Both the position numbers and the translations under genes were made by a program. From an uncultured Coriobacteriia bacterium (GTDB lineage Bacteria > Actinomycetota > Coriobacteriia > Anaerosomatales > PALSA-660): DNA of 34,459 bases. Shown in pieces: positions 1-9,326 of the stretch (positions are counted from its first letter, which is position 1; the number at the start of each line of letters is the position of its first letter). The notes under the pieces were generated by a model. That model was not told the DNA's origin. It did no database searches and saw only the letters and a program-made list of their open reading frames with translations. The stretch lies in assembly GCA_903831865.1 (NCBI GenBank), contig CAIKZH010000069.1:1-34459 (forward strand). Direction: 5' to 3'.

Positions 1-106
1 CACCGCGGTCGAGCGTGTAGCTCACGCCGTCGACGGCCTTGACGATGCCGTCGCGCGTGTAGAAGTGCATCCTGAGATCGTCGACGACGAGAAGATGATC
101 GCTCAT
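1..106 (-). CDS. oppD: Oligopeptide ABC transporter ATP-binding protein, N-terminus only (partial)
   Basis: Only the first 35 or so codons lie in the window. The start is an ATG at 104-106 on the minus strand, with an AAGGA ribosome-binding site a few bases upstream. The N-terminus (MSDHLLVVDDLRMHFYTRDG, then IVKAVDGVSYTL) is the usual first beta strand of the OppD/DppD ATPases, ahead of the Walker A motif, which is outside the window. It begins 4 bp after the oppC stop, in the order oppA-oppB-oppC-oppD, so it should energise the peptide importer encoded alongside. OppD versus DppD cannot be told apart from this fragment. Confidence 0.85.
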   Translation of the reverse strand, partial: MSDHLLVVDDLRMHFYTRDGIVKAVDGVSYTLDRG

Positions 107-110
107 GGCC

Positions 111-1115
111 CTAGTCCTTCATCTTCACGTCGAGCGCGTCACGAACGCCGTCGCCAAGCAGCGTGAACGCGAGCACGGTGGTCACGATGGCGAGTCCGGG
201 CCACAGGACGACCCCCGGGCTGGAGGTCAGATACGGCTGGCCTTGGGCAATCATCTGGCCCCACGAGATCATCGTCGAGAGGTTGTTCGGCAGGATACCG
301 AGCCCGAGGACCGACAGAGCGGCTTCGGTGAGGATGGCGCCGCCGACCGACATCGTCGCGTACACGAGAATAGGTGCGATCGCGTTGGGCAGGATGTGCC
401 GCATGATGAGGCGCCCGTCGTTCGCACCGAGCGCGCGGCCGGCATCGACGTAGTCATTCTGTTTCACCGACAGGATCGAACTGCGCAGGACGCGCGCGAT
501 CGACGGCCAGCCGAGCACTCCGATCGTGAGCACTGTCGGTAAGATGCTGCCGGTGACGAAGTCGCGCGGCAGTACGGACAGCACCAGCAACGCGAAGATG
601 ATGTACGGGAACGCCAGGAACACGTCTGCGACACGCATGATGAGCGTGTCCGCGAGCCCGCCGTAGAAGCCCGAGATCGCGCCGAGCAGAAGCCCAACCA
701 CGACCGCTATCGCGACCGCGAGGAACCCGACACTCAGCGAGACGCGCGCGCCGTATACCACCTGGGAGAACATGTCCTGCCCGAGCTGGTTGGTGCCGAA
801 TGGATGGCCGAGCGACGGGCCGAGGAACTGATTCGCTTCGGCCGTGGCTGTGTTGATGGCGTTCGGCATCCCGAAGTGCTGCGGCACCCACAGGTCCGCT
901 GTCAGTGTCACGGCGACGAGGATGACGATCCAGGTAAGCGCCGCGAGCGCCATCTTGTTGCGCCGAAGCCGGTACCACGCGTCTCCCCAAAGTGTCCGCG
1001 TGCCCGCCAGCTCGCGTCTCGCGAGATTCTCGGTGGGGGGCTCCTGTTCGGGAGGGGCTTGGGGGCCGACGACGCCCCCCTGAAGGACCTCGGATGCTCG
1101 AATGTCGTCGCTCAT
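111..1115 (-). CDS. oppC: Oligopeptide ABC transporter permease OppC
   Basis: This is a 334-aa inner-membrane permease of the OppC/DppC family. It has a hydrophilic N-terminus of about 50 residues, a first membrane segment (ALAALTWIVILVAVTLTADL), a periplasmic stretch containing GHPFGTNQLGQD, and five further hydrophobic segments. The cytoplasmic EAA-type loop (GANDGRLIMRHILPNAIAP), which contacts the ATPase, lies near residues 220-245. The ATG start has a GAGGGGTG ribosome-binding site formed by the last codons of oppB, whose stop lies 4 bp upstream. It should pair with OppB as the two transmembrane halves. The substrate (oligopeptide, dipeptide or another solute of this family) cannot be fixed from sequence. 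Confidence 0.93.
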   Translation of the reverse strand: MSDDIRASEVLQGGVVGPQAPPEQEPPTENLARRELAGTRTLWGDAWYRLRRNKMALAALTWIVILVAVTLTADLWVPQHFGMPNAINTATAEANQFLGPSLGHPFGTNQLGQDMFSQVVYGARVSLSVGFLAVAIAVVVGLLLGAISGFYGGLADTLIMRVADVFLAFPYIIFALLVLSVLPRDFVTGSILPTVLTIGVLGWPSIARVLRSSILSVKQNDYVDAGRALGANDGRLIMRHILPNAIAPILVYATMSVGGAILTEAALSVLGLGILPNNLSTMISWGQMIAQGQPYLTSSPGVVLWPGLAIVTTVLAFTLLGDGVRDALDVKMKD

Positions 1116-1119
1116 GCCT

Positions 1120-2133
1120 TCACCCCTCGACCTTCGAGCCGAGTCGGATCCTCGGATCGAGGAAGGCGTAGCTGATGTCGACGAGCAGGTTCACGACGAG
1201 CACGATGAAGAGGATGAGCGACACACCGCCGAAGATGACCGGATAGTCACGGCGCCCGATCGCCTGGTAGATCATGTTGCCGATCCCCGGCCAGTTGAAG
1301 ACGGTCTCGGTCAGGATCGCGCCTGAGAGCATCGCGCCGAGGTCGAGTCCGATGAACGTCACAACTGGGATGAGCGCGTTCTTCATCTCGTGGCCCCACA
1401 GGACGGCACTCGGGGAAAGCCCTTTCGCTTGCGCGGTCCGCACGTAGTCCTGCCCACCCACCTCGAGCAGTTGGCTTCGCATGATGCGGGCCGCGTACGC
1501 TGTCGAGACCGAGGCCAGCGTCACCGCCGGCAGGATCAGGTACTGCCAGTCGGCGAATGGGGGGCCGGAGGCGCCCGCGATGGGCAGGTAGAAGATTCCA
1601 CCGGTCCACTGCTGCAGCAGGATCCCGAACAGGTACTGCAGCATCACGCCGAGCCAGAAGACCGGGAGCGCCACAAGGATGGACGTCGAGAGCGTCGCGA
1701 ACGTGTCCCAGATCGAGAACTGCTTCACCGCCGCGACGATGCCGACGCCGATACCGATCACGATCTCGACGGCGATGGCGGCGAACGCGAGTTCCGCGGT
1801 GTACGGGAACGTCTCCTCGAACATCGCGATCACCGGACGGCCATAGCTGATCGACACGCCGAGATCAGGCCCGGGGAATCGCAAACCCGACTTCGGCGAA
1901 TAGCGCACTGGCGAGAGTGACCCCAGGTAGTCGACGTACTGCACGTACCACGGTTTGTCGAGCCCGTACGCGTGGCGCAGCGACTTGTACACCGCCGGAG
2001 ACAGCGGCTTCGTGCCCGCCCTCACTGCCACAGGATCGCCGGGGAGGACCGTCGTGATGAAGAAGAGGATCAGCGTCACCCCGAGGAACACCGGGATGAA
2101 CTGAGCGATCCTTCGTGCAATGTACCGGCCCAT
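1120..2133 (-). CDS. oppB: Oligopeptide ABC transporter permease OppB
   Basis: This is a 337-aa permease that begins MGRYIARRIAQFIPVFLGVT, the characteristic N-terminus of OppB/DppB proteins. The reading frame is open for 60 codons further upstream, but that stretch is Arg-rich and runs through the stem-loop and the end of oppA. The ATG at 2133, preceded by AAAGGCAG, is therefore chosen. An EAA-type loop (AKGLSPSAVLWGHEMKNALI) lies near residues 235-255, followed by the ILTETVFNWPGIG motif typical of the family. It is separated from oppA by 97 bp that contain a strong stem-loop, and is followed closely by oppC. Confidence 0.93.
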   Translation of the reverse strand: MGRYIARRIAQFIPVFLGVTLILFFITTVLPGDPVAVRAGTKPLSPAVYKSLRHAYGLDKPWYVQYVDYLGSLSPVRYSPKSGLRFPGPDLGVSISYGRPVIAMFEETFPYTAELAFAAIAVEIVIGIGVGIVAAVKQFSIWDTFATLSTSILVALPVFWLGVMLQYLFGILLQQWTGGIFYLPIAGASGPPFADWQYLILPAVTLASVSTAYAARIMRSQLLEVGGQDYVRTAQAKGLSPSAVLWGHEMKNALIPVVTFIGLDLGAMLSGAILTETVFNWPGIGNMIYQAIGRRDYPVIFGGVSLILFIVLVVNLLVDISYAFLDPRIRLGSKVEG

Positions 2134-2165
2134 ACGCTGCCTTTGACTGGTTCGGGAACCGAAAC

Positions 2166-2199
2166 GGGTGGCAGGATGCCTTGAGGCATCCTGCCACCC
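2166..2199 (-). terminator. Strong stem-loop between oppA and oppB
   Basis: This is a perfect inverted repeat: 15-bp arms at 2166-2180 and 2185-2199 around a 4-base loop. It lies 32 bp after the oppA stop and 33 bp before oppB. No uridine tract follows on the minus strand, so full intrinsic termination is unlikely. In binding-protein transporter operons, such hairpins usually stabilise the upstream message or cause partial termination, so that the binding protein is made in excess over the permeases. The structure is seen directly; the role is inferred. Confidence 0.7.
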
Positions 2200-2230
2200 C
2201 CTTCTGCCCTCGTTCGGACGGTCCTCGTTG

Positions 2231-3931
2231 CTACTTCGATATCCAGCACTTCGACAGGTCCGCCAGATACATCGACGAGAAGATGAAGTTGTGTACTCGC
2301 GACGACACCACATGGTGGTGCTTGTAGAACATGAGCGGGATCACCGGCACCTGATCGCCGATCTGCTTGTCCAGCGCCTGATAGGCCGCCAGACGCTGCG
2401 TCGGATCTGTCATCTTGCGGGCGGCGTCGATCTCCGCGTCGAATGTCTTGTTCGGGAAGACGAAGTAGTTGTTGCTCGATGTCGTCCGGAACAGCGGGTT
2501 CATGAAGTCGTCGATGATCGGGTAGTCCGCGACCCAACCCAGCCTGCCGACCATGAAGTTCTTCGCGGTCAGTGCCTTCAGGTACGTCGGGAAGTCCGCG
2601 AACGGGTTGAGCTTGACCTTCAGCCCGATCTTCGTTAGGTCGGCCTGGACGAGCTCCATGATCGGCTGGTGGCCACCGTCGGCGTTGTACGCGAGGGTAA
2701 TCTGCGGAGCGCCCTTGCCGCCCGGGTAACCCGCGTCGGCGAGCGCCTTCTCAGCAGCCGCCACGTCGTACTTGGCATACTGCCACGCGCCCGGCTGATA
2801 GCCCGCAATGCCCGGCGGCACGATGTTGTCCGCCGGCTGGCGGCTGCCCTGGAAGATGGTGTCGCAGATGGCCTGGCGGTTGATCGCAAGCGACAGCGCC
2901 TCCCGGAACTTGAGATTGTTCAACACCGAGATCTTGTTGTTGATGAGGAGGTAATAGACTGAGTTCTCCGCGCCGAGCAGCACCTGCTTGCCGGGGTTCG
3001 AAGTGTAGCCGTCGGCGGAATCGCCATACTTGCTCTCCGCGTCCTTGATCTTGCCGGTCCCGATCTGCGAGAAGTCCAGCGCGCCGGACTGGAACGCCAG
3101 GTACGCGGTGTCGGGGTCCTTGTACTCCATGAAGTTGACGCCTGCGAGATACGGCTTGGCGCCGTAGTAAGTGTCGCTGGCTACCACTTTGATGTACTGG
3201 TTGTGCTTCCACGGTTGCGACATCTTGAATGGACCATTGCCAACCGGCATCTCGCCGAAGGCGACCTTGCTGCCGTTGTAGTCCACACCGCCCTCGACGA
3301 GGCTCTTCTCAACCGGCGCCAAGCCGGGGTGGGCGACCACATAGTCGAACTCGGCGAACGGCGCCTTGAGGGTGACCTGCAGAGTGTTGGCGTCGAGAGC
3401 CTTGAGGCCGGAAATGCCCTTCGGCGCGTTCCCGTAGTCGTCGGTGCCCCTGACGAAGGCCAAGTGATAGCTGATCTGCGAGGGATCCGCCTTCTTCGTG
3501 GCCGTGTTCACGGTGTTCGGGTTGGCGATGCGGTTCCACGCATAGATGAAGTCCTGCGCGGTGACCGTATTGCCGTCGGAGAACTTGTCCGCCGGGTTCA
3601 GGTGGAACGTCCAAACGGTGGCGTCCGCGTTGACCGTCCACGTCGACGCGGCCGCGGGGACGAGCTTGGTCGCGTCATAGTCATCGAAGTCGGTCAGGCT
3701 CCTGAACAGCTGGTGGACCACTTGCACGCCCTCGGTCTCTTGGGCGTTGTACGGGTCGATCGCGGCCGGCTCGCCGATGTAGTAGCTGAGCGTCCCGCCC
3801 TTGACAGGCGTACTCGACGAGCTGCTGGTGGTCGCCGCCTTCGGCATGCACCCCACCGCTCCGAGTACTCCCACGGCCAAGACCATCACCGCGGCGAGCA
3901 CGATCACCGAACGAAAACGAGGTGTACTCAC
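2231..3931 (-). CDS. oppA: Oligopeptide-binding lipoprotein (SBP_bac_5 family)
   Basis: This is a 566-aa extracytoplasmic solute-binding protein. The GTG start at 3931 is chosen because it has an AGGAAGGGGG ribosome-binding site 7 bases upstream and opens a lipoprotein signal peptide. That signal has positive charge, then a hydrophobic core VIVLAAVMVLAVGVLGAVG, then Cys28, which would be lipidated. A Ser/Thr-rich linker follows, then the SBP_bac_5 fold (LSYYIGEPAAIDPYNA, WTFHLNPADKFSDG, GRLGWVADYP). The same frame is open 86 codons further upstream, but that part is low-complexity and Arg-rich. It is the first gene of the opp operon, and the permeases follow after a stem-loop. Peptide binding is inferred from family membership; nickel or sugar ligands are known in relatives. 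Confidence 0.93.
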   Translation of the reverse strand: MSTPRFRSVIVLAAVMVLAVGVLGAVGCMPKAATTSSSSSTPVKGGTLSYYIGEPAAIDPYNAQETEGVQVVHQLFRSLTDFDDYDATKLVPAAASTWTVNADATVWTFHLNPADKFSDGNTVTAQDFIYAWNRIANPNTVNTATKKADPSQISYHLAFVRGTDDYGNAPKGISGLKALDANTLQVTLKAPFAEFDYVVAHPGLAPVEKSLVEGGVDYNGSKVAFGEMPVGNGPFKMSQPWKHNQYIKVVASDTYYGAKPYLAGVNFMEYKDPDTAYLAFQSGALDFSQIGTGKIKDAESKYGDSADGYTSNPGKQVLLGAENSVYYLLINNKISVLNNLKFREALSLAINRQAICDTIFQGSRQPADNIVPPGIAGYQPGAWQYAKYDVAAAEKALADAGYPGGKGAPQITLAYNADGGHQPIMELVQADLTKIGLKVKLNPFADFPTYLKALTAKNFMVGRLGWVADYPIIDDFMNPLFRTTSSNNYFVFPNKTFDAEIDAARKMTDPTQRLAAYQALDKQIGDQVPVIPLMFYKHHHVVSSRVHNFIFSSMYLADLSKCWISK

Positions 3932-4071
3932 GTGCGTGCCCCCTTCCTGCGTGCCAACGAGTCCTGAACACATGCCCCTTACGTTCCCGCCCCCTTGTGG
4001 CCTCGCGGCCCCTGGGAGGCGGATGTCGCGTCGCGGACGTGGCCACAACCCCCCACCGGTCCGTGAGCATC

Positions 4072-4085
4072 GGACACGAGTGTCC
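4072..4085. promoter_or_regulatory. Palindrome upstream of oppA, possible operator
   Basis: GGACAC-GA-GTGTCC is a 6-bp inverted repeat with a 2-bp centre, about 140 bp upstream of the oppA start in otherwise non-coding DNA. A weak promoter-like TTGCGC lies just upstream on the minus strand, so the palindrome would overlap the -10 region. The rest of the 3932-4160 gap shows no clear gene or riboswitch. Operator function is a guess based on symmetry and position. Confidence 0.3.
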
Positions 4086-4161
4086 CCCGTAACGGTACGT
4101 ATGCGCAAGTGCGGCACCGCGCCCCCACGGCGCGCCCCGGCGCATCGAAAAGCACGCGAAA

Positions 4162-4189
4162 GTGGCCCGCCTGCATACAGACGGGCCAC
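4162..4189 (-). terminator. Intrinsic terminator after secG
   Basis: On the minus strand, GTGGCCCGTCTG pairs with CAGGCGGGCCAC (12 bp including one G-U) around a TATG loop. It is followed by TTTCGCGTGCTTTT, a broken T-rich tail. It sits 49 bp downstream of the secG stop, where a terminator is expected, and separates secG from the oppA promoter region. Confidence 0.65.
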
Positions 4190-4237
4190 CGGAGGCGCAC
4201 GGGGAATGTCAGACGCGCGAACTTGCGCGGCTCACGG

Positions 4238-4477
4238 CTATACGGGCCGGTAGAACATCATGAGCAACACGGACGTGATAGCCCATCCGACCGCGAGGAA
4301 GATCGTGATGCGATCCAGGTTCTTCTCGATGATGCTTGTTCCGCTCGCTGCCGACGAGATCCCGCCGAACATCGACGACAGGCCGGTGCCTTTGCCCGAG
4401 TGCAGAAGCACGAACACGATCAGCCCGAGTGCGAGGACGACGTGCACGGCCACGATGAGGTAGATGATCGGGTTCAC
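4238..4477 (-). CDS. secG: Preprotein translocase subunit SecG
   Basis: This is a 79-aa inner-membrane protein of normal SecG length. It has two hydrophobic segments (about residues 3-24 and 57-75) flanking a cytoplasmic loop with the family pattern HSGKGTGLSSMFGG. SecG associates with SecYE and helps SecA-driven protein export. The GTG start at 4475-4477 has a GGAG ribosome-binding site (CAGGAGACAGAA). It follows gpmI by 89 bp and has its own promoter and terminator, so it can be transcribed as a single gene. secG next to the gap-pgk-tpiA-gpmI cluster is a common Gram-positive arrangement. Confidence 0.93.
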   Translation of the reverse strand: MNPIIYLIVAVHVVLALGLIVFVLLHSGKGTGLSSMFGGISSAASGTSIIEKNLDRITIFLAVGWAITSVLLMMFYRPV

Positions 4478-4530
4478 TTCTGTCTCCTGGTCCTATGACG
4501 AAGCAGCGCGCCGCGCGCGCGCCGGAAGCG

Positions 4531-4559
4531 AGTATAGCCGCCTCGGCGCTCGCCCTCAA
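4531..4559 (-). promoter_or_regulatory. Sigma-70-type promoter of secG
   Basis: On the minus strand, TTGAGG (4554-4559) is separated by exactly 17 bp from TATACT (4531-4536). The -35 box begins just after the gpmI stop codon. Transcription would start near 4524, giving a leader of about 47 bases before the secG GTG. This is the best match to a housekeeping promoter found in the window. Confidence 0.65.
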
Positions 4560-4566
4560 CTCCGCG

Positions 4567-6135
4567 TCAACGCGACAGCAGGCTCCGGCCGGTCCACTGA
4601 GGCGGCACGGCGAGCCCGATGAGGTCCAGCAACGTGGGCGCCACGTCCGCGAGCCGCCCTCCCTGACGGACCCCCGTCACGCCCTTCGCGATGGCGATGA
4701 GCGGCACCGGATCGGTGGTGTGGGCGGTGAACGGCGTGACCCCATCGTCGGCGATCATCTTCTCCGCGTTACCGTGGTCGGAGGTCACGAGAGCGACGCC
4801 GCCCTTCGCCTCGATGGCCCCCACGGCGCGCCCCACGCCCGAGTCGACCGCCTCCACCGCGCTGACGGTGGCGGCGAGGACGCCCGTGTGACCCACCATG
4901 TCGCAGTTCGCGTAGTTCACGATGTAGACGTCGGCATGATCGTGCTCGATCGCCTCGACGAGACGGTCGGTGACCTCCGGCTCGCTCATCTCGGGCTGAA
5001 GGTCGTAGGTGGCCACCTTGGGACTCGGGACGAGGACACGCTCCTCACCCGGCTTCGGCGTCTCGACGCCGCCGTTGAGGAAGAAGGTGACATGCGCGTA
5101 CTTCTCGGTCTCGGCCACGTGCATCTGCCGAAGCCCCTCGTCCGCCAGCACGTCGGCGAGCGTGCATGTCGGCAGCTCCTTGGGGAAAGCGACCGGCGCC
5201 GGGATCGTGGGATCGTACTGGGTGAGACAGACGAACCTGAGGCGCGGTCGGACCGGCCGCTGGAACCCGTCGAACGCCGGATCGACCAGGGCCCGCGTGA
5301 TCTCGCGAGCGCGATCGGGACGGAAGTTGAAGAACACGACCGCGTCGCCGTCCCGCATCAGCCCGTCGACTCCTGAGACGATGGCGGGCTCGACGAACTC
5401 GTCGGTGACGCCCTCGGCGTAGCTCCGCTCGACGGCCTGCACCGGATCGTCGACAGTCCTGCCCTCGCCCAAGACGAGCGCCCGCCATGCGCGCTCGACG
5501 CGCTCCCACCTCCGGTCGCGGTCCATCGCGAAGTAGCGACCCTCGACTGTGGCGATCTTCCCGATCCCGAGCGCAGCGAGCCGGTCGCGCACCTGTGAGA
5601 CGAACCCCGCGCCCGACTCCGGGGGGACGTCACGCCCATCCAGGAAGCAGTGGACGAACAGCCGGCTGGCTCCGCGTTCCTTCGCGACCTCGAGCAGACC
5701 GAACAGGTGGGAGATGTGGCTGTGGACGCCGCCGTCGGAGAGCAGTCCCATCAGGTGGACGGCCCTGCCCTCACGCACAGCGCCGTCGATCGCCTCGAGG
5801 AGCACGGGGTTCGCGTCGATGGAGCCGTCGGCGATCGCGAGATTGATCCGCGTGAGTTCCTGATAGACCACGCGGCCGGCTCCGATGTTGAGGTGACCGA
5901 CCTCCGAGTTGCCCATCTGGTCTTCCGGCAGCCCCACGTCCTCCCCGGAGCAGGCCACGGGCGCCCAGGGGAAGCGCTCGAAGAGCCGGTGCAGGGCGGG
6001 AGTGTCCGCGAGCGTCACGGCGTTGCCGGGACCCGGCGGCGCAAGGCCGTAGCCGTCCATGATCACGAGCAGAGCAGGCAGACACAGCCGATCGCGCTCG
6101 ACCTCGGCGATCGGGTCGAATCGGGTATCGCTCAC
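4567..6135 (-). CDS. gpmI: 2,3-bisphosphoglycerate-independent phosphoglycerate mutase
   Basis: This 522-aa enzyme interconverts 3-phosphoglycerate and 2-phosphoglycerate in the cytoplasm through a phosphoserine intermediate. The metal-site motif VIMDGYG (Asp27) and the catalytic serine in QMGNSEVGH (Ser77) are both present, as are HSHISHL, the FFNFRPDRAREI motif and the C-terminal metal ligands in TSDHGNAE. Length matches the alkaline-phosphatase-superfamily enzyme. The start is a GTG at 6133-6135 that overlaps the tpiA stop as GTGA, so translation is probably coupled to tpiA. It is the last gene of the gap-pgk-tpiA-gpmI operon; secG downstream has its own promoter. Confidence 0.96.
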   Translation of the reverse strand: MSDTRFDPIAEVERDRLCLPALLVIMDGYGLAPPGPGNAVTLADTPALHRLFERFPWAPVACSGEDVGLPEDQMGNSEVGHLNIGAGRVVYQELTRINLAIADGSIDANPVLLEAIDGAVREGRAVHLMGLLSDGGVHSHISHLFGLLEVAKERGASRLFVHCFLDGRDVPPESGAGFVSQVRDRLAALGIGKIATVEGRYFAMDRDRRWERVERAWRALVLGEGRTVDDPVQAVERSYAEGVTDEFVEPAIVSGVDGLMRDGDAVVFFNFRPDRAREITRALVDPAFDGFQRPVRPRLRFVCLTQYDPTIPAPVAFPKELPTCTLADVLADEGLRQMHVAETEKYAHVTFFLNGGVETPKPGEERVLVPSPKVATYDLQPEMSEPEVTDRLVEAIEHDHADVYIVNYANCDMVGHTGVLAATVSAVEAVDSGVGRAVGAIEAKGGVALVTSDHGNAEKMIADDGVTPFTAHTTDPVPLIAIAKGVTGVRQGGRLADVAPTLLDLIGLAVPPQWTGRSLLSR

Positions 6136-6905
6136 CTTGCGGCGTGCACGATGTCGGCGAAGGACGACGCCACCAGCGCCGCGCCGCCGACGAGCGCCCC
6201 GTCGATGTCGGGTTCACCGAAGAACATCGAAGCGTTCTCGGGTTTGACCGATCCGCCGTAGAGCACACGCGCGGCCGTCGCGGCCGGCGGCCCGTACATC
6301 GCGCCGACGGTCGCCCGGATCGCGCGCGCCACGTCGTTCGCCGCCTCGGGGACGGGAGTGCGACCGGTGCCGATCGCCCAGATCGGCTCGTAGGCGATCA
6401 CGAGTGTCGCAGCCTGCTCGGGAGTGAGACCCGCGATGCCGCCGCGCACCTGGTCGCGGACGAACGACTCGGCGTTGCCCGCGTCATGCACCGACAGGGA
6501 CTCGCCGCAGCACACGATCGGTGTGATGTCGTGCCTGAAGAGTGCCTGCACCTTGCGGTTCACGGTCTCGTCCGTCTCGCCGAAGAACTCGCGGCGCTCC
6601 GAGTGCCCCACGATGCAGTAGCGGCAGGAGAACTCCTCGAGCATGCGGGGGGCGATCGCCCCGGTGAACGCGCCCTCCTCCTCCCAGAAGACGTCCTGGG
6701 CCCCGAGTCCGATCGAGAGACCGTCGAGCTCGATCATGGTCGAGATGCTACGCAGCGCGGTGAAGGGCGGGCAGACCACGACCTCGACATCGTCCTCGGT
6801 GCCTCGGATCGCGTCGACCACGTCCGAGACGAGCACGGAACCCTCGCCCGACGTCTTGTACATCTTCCAGTTGCCCGCGATCAGCGGCTTGCGGCTTCCG
6901 GCCAT
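6132..6905 (-). CDS. tpiA: Triosephosphate isomerase
   Basis: This 257-aa TIM-barrel enzyme converts dihydroxyacetone phosphate to glyceraldehyde 3-phosphate. All catalytic residues are visible: Lys14 in GNWKMYK, His102 in IVGHSERR and Glu174 in AYEPIWAIGTG. The phosphate-binding LYGGSVKPENA and GALVGGAAL loops are near the C-terminus. The ATG at 6903-6905 has a near-perfect GGAGGTGAT ribosome-binding site, which suggests high expression. It lies 54 bp after pgk and overlaps gpmI by 4 bp. Confidence 0.97.
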   Translation of the reverse strand: MAGSRKPLIAGNWKMYKTSGEGSVLVSDVVDAIRGTEDDVEVVVCPPFTALRSISTMIELDGLSIGLGAQDVFWEEEGAFTGAIAPRMLEEFSCRYCIVGHSERREFFGETDETVNRKVQALFRHDITPIVCCGESLSVHDAGNAESFVRDQVRGGIAGLTPEQAATLVIAYEPIWAIGTGRTPVPEAANDVARAIRATVGAMYGPPAATAARVLYGGSVKPENASMFFGEPDIDGALVGGAALVASSFADIVHAAR

Positions 6906-6959
6906 GCCGGATCACCTCCATGTTCGTTGGCCGAACGCGCGGCGGTCCCGCCCCGCGGT

Positions 6960-8147
6960 CTAGCGGTCGAGCAGAGCCGTGAGTCCCGGAAGAGGAACGC
7001 CCTCGAGCAGCTGCATGGACGCGCCGCCGCCCGTCGAGACGAAGGTCACCCGCTCCTCCAGGTCGAACTTCTTCAGGGCCGCCACCGAGTCGCCGCCCCC
7101 GACGATGGATGCAGCCCGGTTGTTGCGGGCGACCGCGAGGGCGACCTGCCGCGTCCCGTTCTCGAACGGCGGCATCTCGAACACTCCCATCGGGCCGTTC
7201 CAGAAGATCGTGCGCGCCTCCGAGATGGCATTCTTGAACAGCTCGACGGTGGTGGGACCGATATCGAGCCCCATCATGCCGTCGGGGATCTCCTCGCGGG
7301 CGACGATGCGCGTCTCTGCGTCGGGTTCCATCGCCTCCGCCACCACGAAGTCCACAGGCAGCAGGATCTCGATGCCGCGCTCTTCGGCCTTCGCCATCGT
7401 CGCCTTCGCGGAATCGACCCATTCGGGCTCGACGATCGAATCGCCCACATCCACGCCCTTCGCAACGAGCATCGTGAAGCACATGCCCCCGCCGATCACG
7501 AGCGTGTCACAGCAGTCCATGAGGCGGTCGATCACCCCGAACTTGTCCGAGACCTTGGAGCCGCCGAGTATCGCGACGAAGGGCCGGGCAGGGTCGGTGA
7601 GCATCGCGGTGAGGGTCTCGACCTCGTGCGCCAGCAGGAGTCCCGCGTACGCCGGCAAGATACGCGCGACGCCCGCGGTCGACGCGTGGTCGCGATGCGC
7701 CGCGCCGAACGCGTCGTTCACGTAGATGTCCGCAAGCGACGCGAGGGCGCGCGCGAACTCCGGGTCGTTGCGCTTCTCGCCCGGGTCGAACCTCACGTTC
7801 TCGAGCATGAGGACCTCGCCGTCGACCATGCGCGAGACCGCCTCGTGCGCCTCGGGCCCGACGATGTCGTCGACGAAGACCACGTTGCGCCCGAGCAGAC
7901 GCTGCAGCGTGCGGCGCACGGGGCGCAACGAGTAGCGCGGGTCCGGCGCGCCGTCAGGCCGGCCAAGGTGGCTCACGACGATCACACGCGCGCCGTGGTC
8001 CACCAGGTAGCGCAAGGTGGGAAGGGATGCGCGCACGCGGGTGTCGTCGACAACGGCGCCGTCCACGAGCGGGACGTTGACGTCCACCCGCACCAGCACC
8101 CTCTTGCCGCGAACGTCGACGTCCTTGACGGTCTTCTTGGAGAACAC
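6960..8147 (-). CDS. pgk: Phosphoglycerate kinase
   Basis: This 395-aa enzyme transfers phosphate from 1,3-bisphosphoglycerate to ADP, giving ATP in glycolysis. Family motifs run in order: VLVRVDVNVPL, VVSHLGRPDG, LLENVRFDPGEKRND, DAFGAAHRDHAST, LGGSKVSDK, and the C-terminal nucleotide loop SIVGGGDSVAAL with FVSTGGGASM. Length is normal. The GTG start at 8145-8147 has a G-rich ribosome-binding site and lies 10 bp after the gap stop, so the two are co-transcribed and supply consecutive glycolytic steps. Confidence 0.97.
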   Translation of the reverse strand: MFSKKTVKDVDVRGKRVLVRVDVNVPLVDGAVVDDTRVRASLPTLRYLVDHGARVIVVSHLGRPDGAPDPRYSLRPVRRTLQRLLGRNVVFVDDIVGPEAHEAVSRMVDGEVLMLENVRFDPGEKRNDPEFARALASLADIYVNDAFGAAHRDHASTAGVARILPAYAGLLLAHEVETLTAMLTDPARPFVAILGGSKVSDKFGVIDRLMDCCDTLVIGGGMCFTMLVAKGVDVGDSIVEPEWVDSAKATMAKAEERGIEILLPVDFVVAEAMEPDAETRIVAREEIPDGMMGLDIGPTTVELFKNAISEARTIFWNGPMGVFEMPPFENGTRQVALAVARNNRAASIVGGGDSVAALKKFDLEERVTFVSTGGGASMQLLEGVPLPGLTALLDR

Positions 8148-8157
8148 CGCTGCCCCG

Positions 8158-9309
<1,152 letters not shown>

Positions 9310-9326
<17 letters not shown>

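Noticed and set aside
105-542. Long plus-strand open frames opposite the minus-strand genes (here and across the window)
   Set aside because: They mirror real genes in high-GC DNA, lack ribosome-binding sites and have Arg/Asp/His-rich low-complexity products with no family motifs.
3932-4189. N-terminal extension of oppA in the same open frame
   Set aside because: It would bury the lipoprotein signal peptide inside the protein and includes the secG terminator; the GTG at 3931 has a strong ribosome-binding site.
4505-4524. Alternating CG run between gpmI and secG (Z-DNA-like)
   Set aside because: It lies in the secG leader of a GC-rich genome and has no further structure; the run is short.
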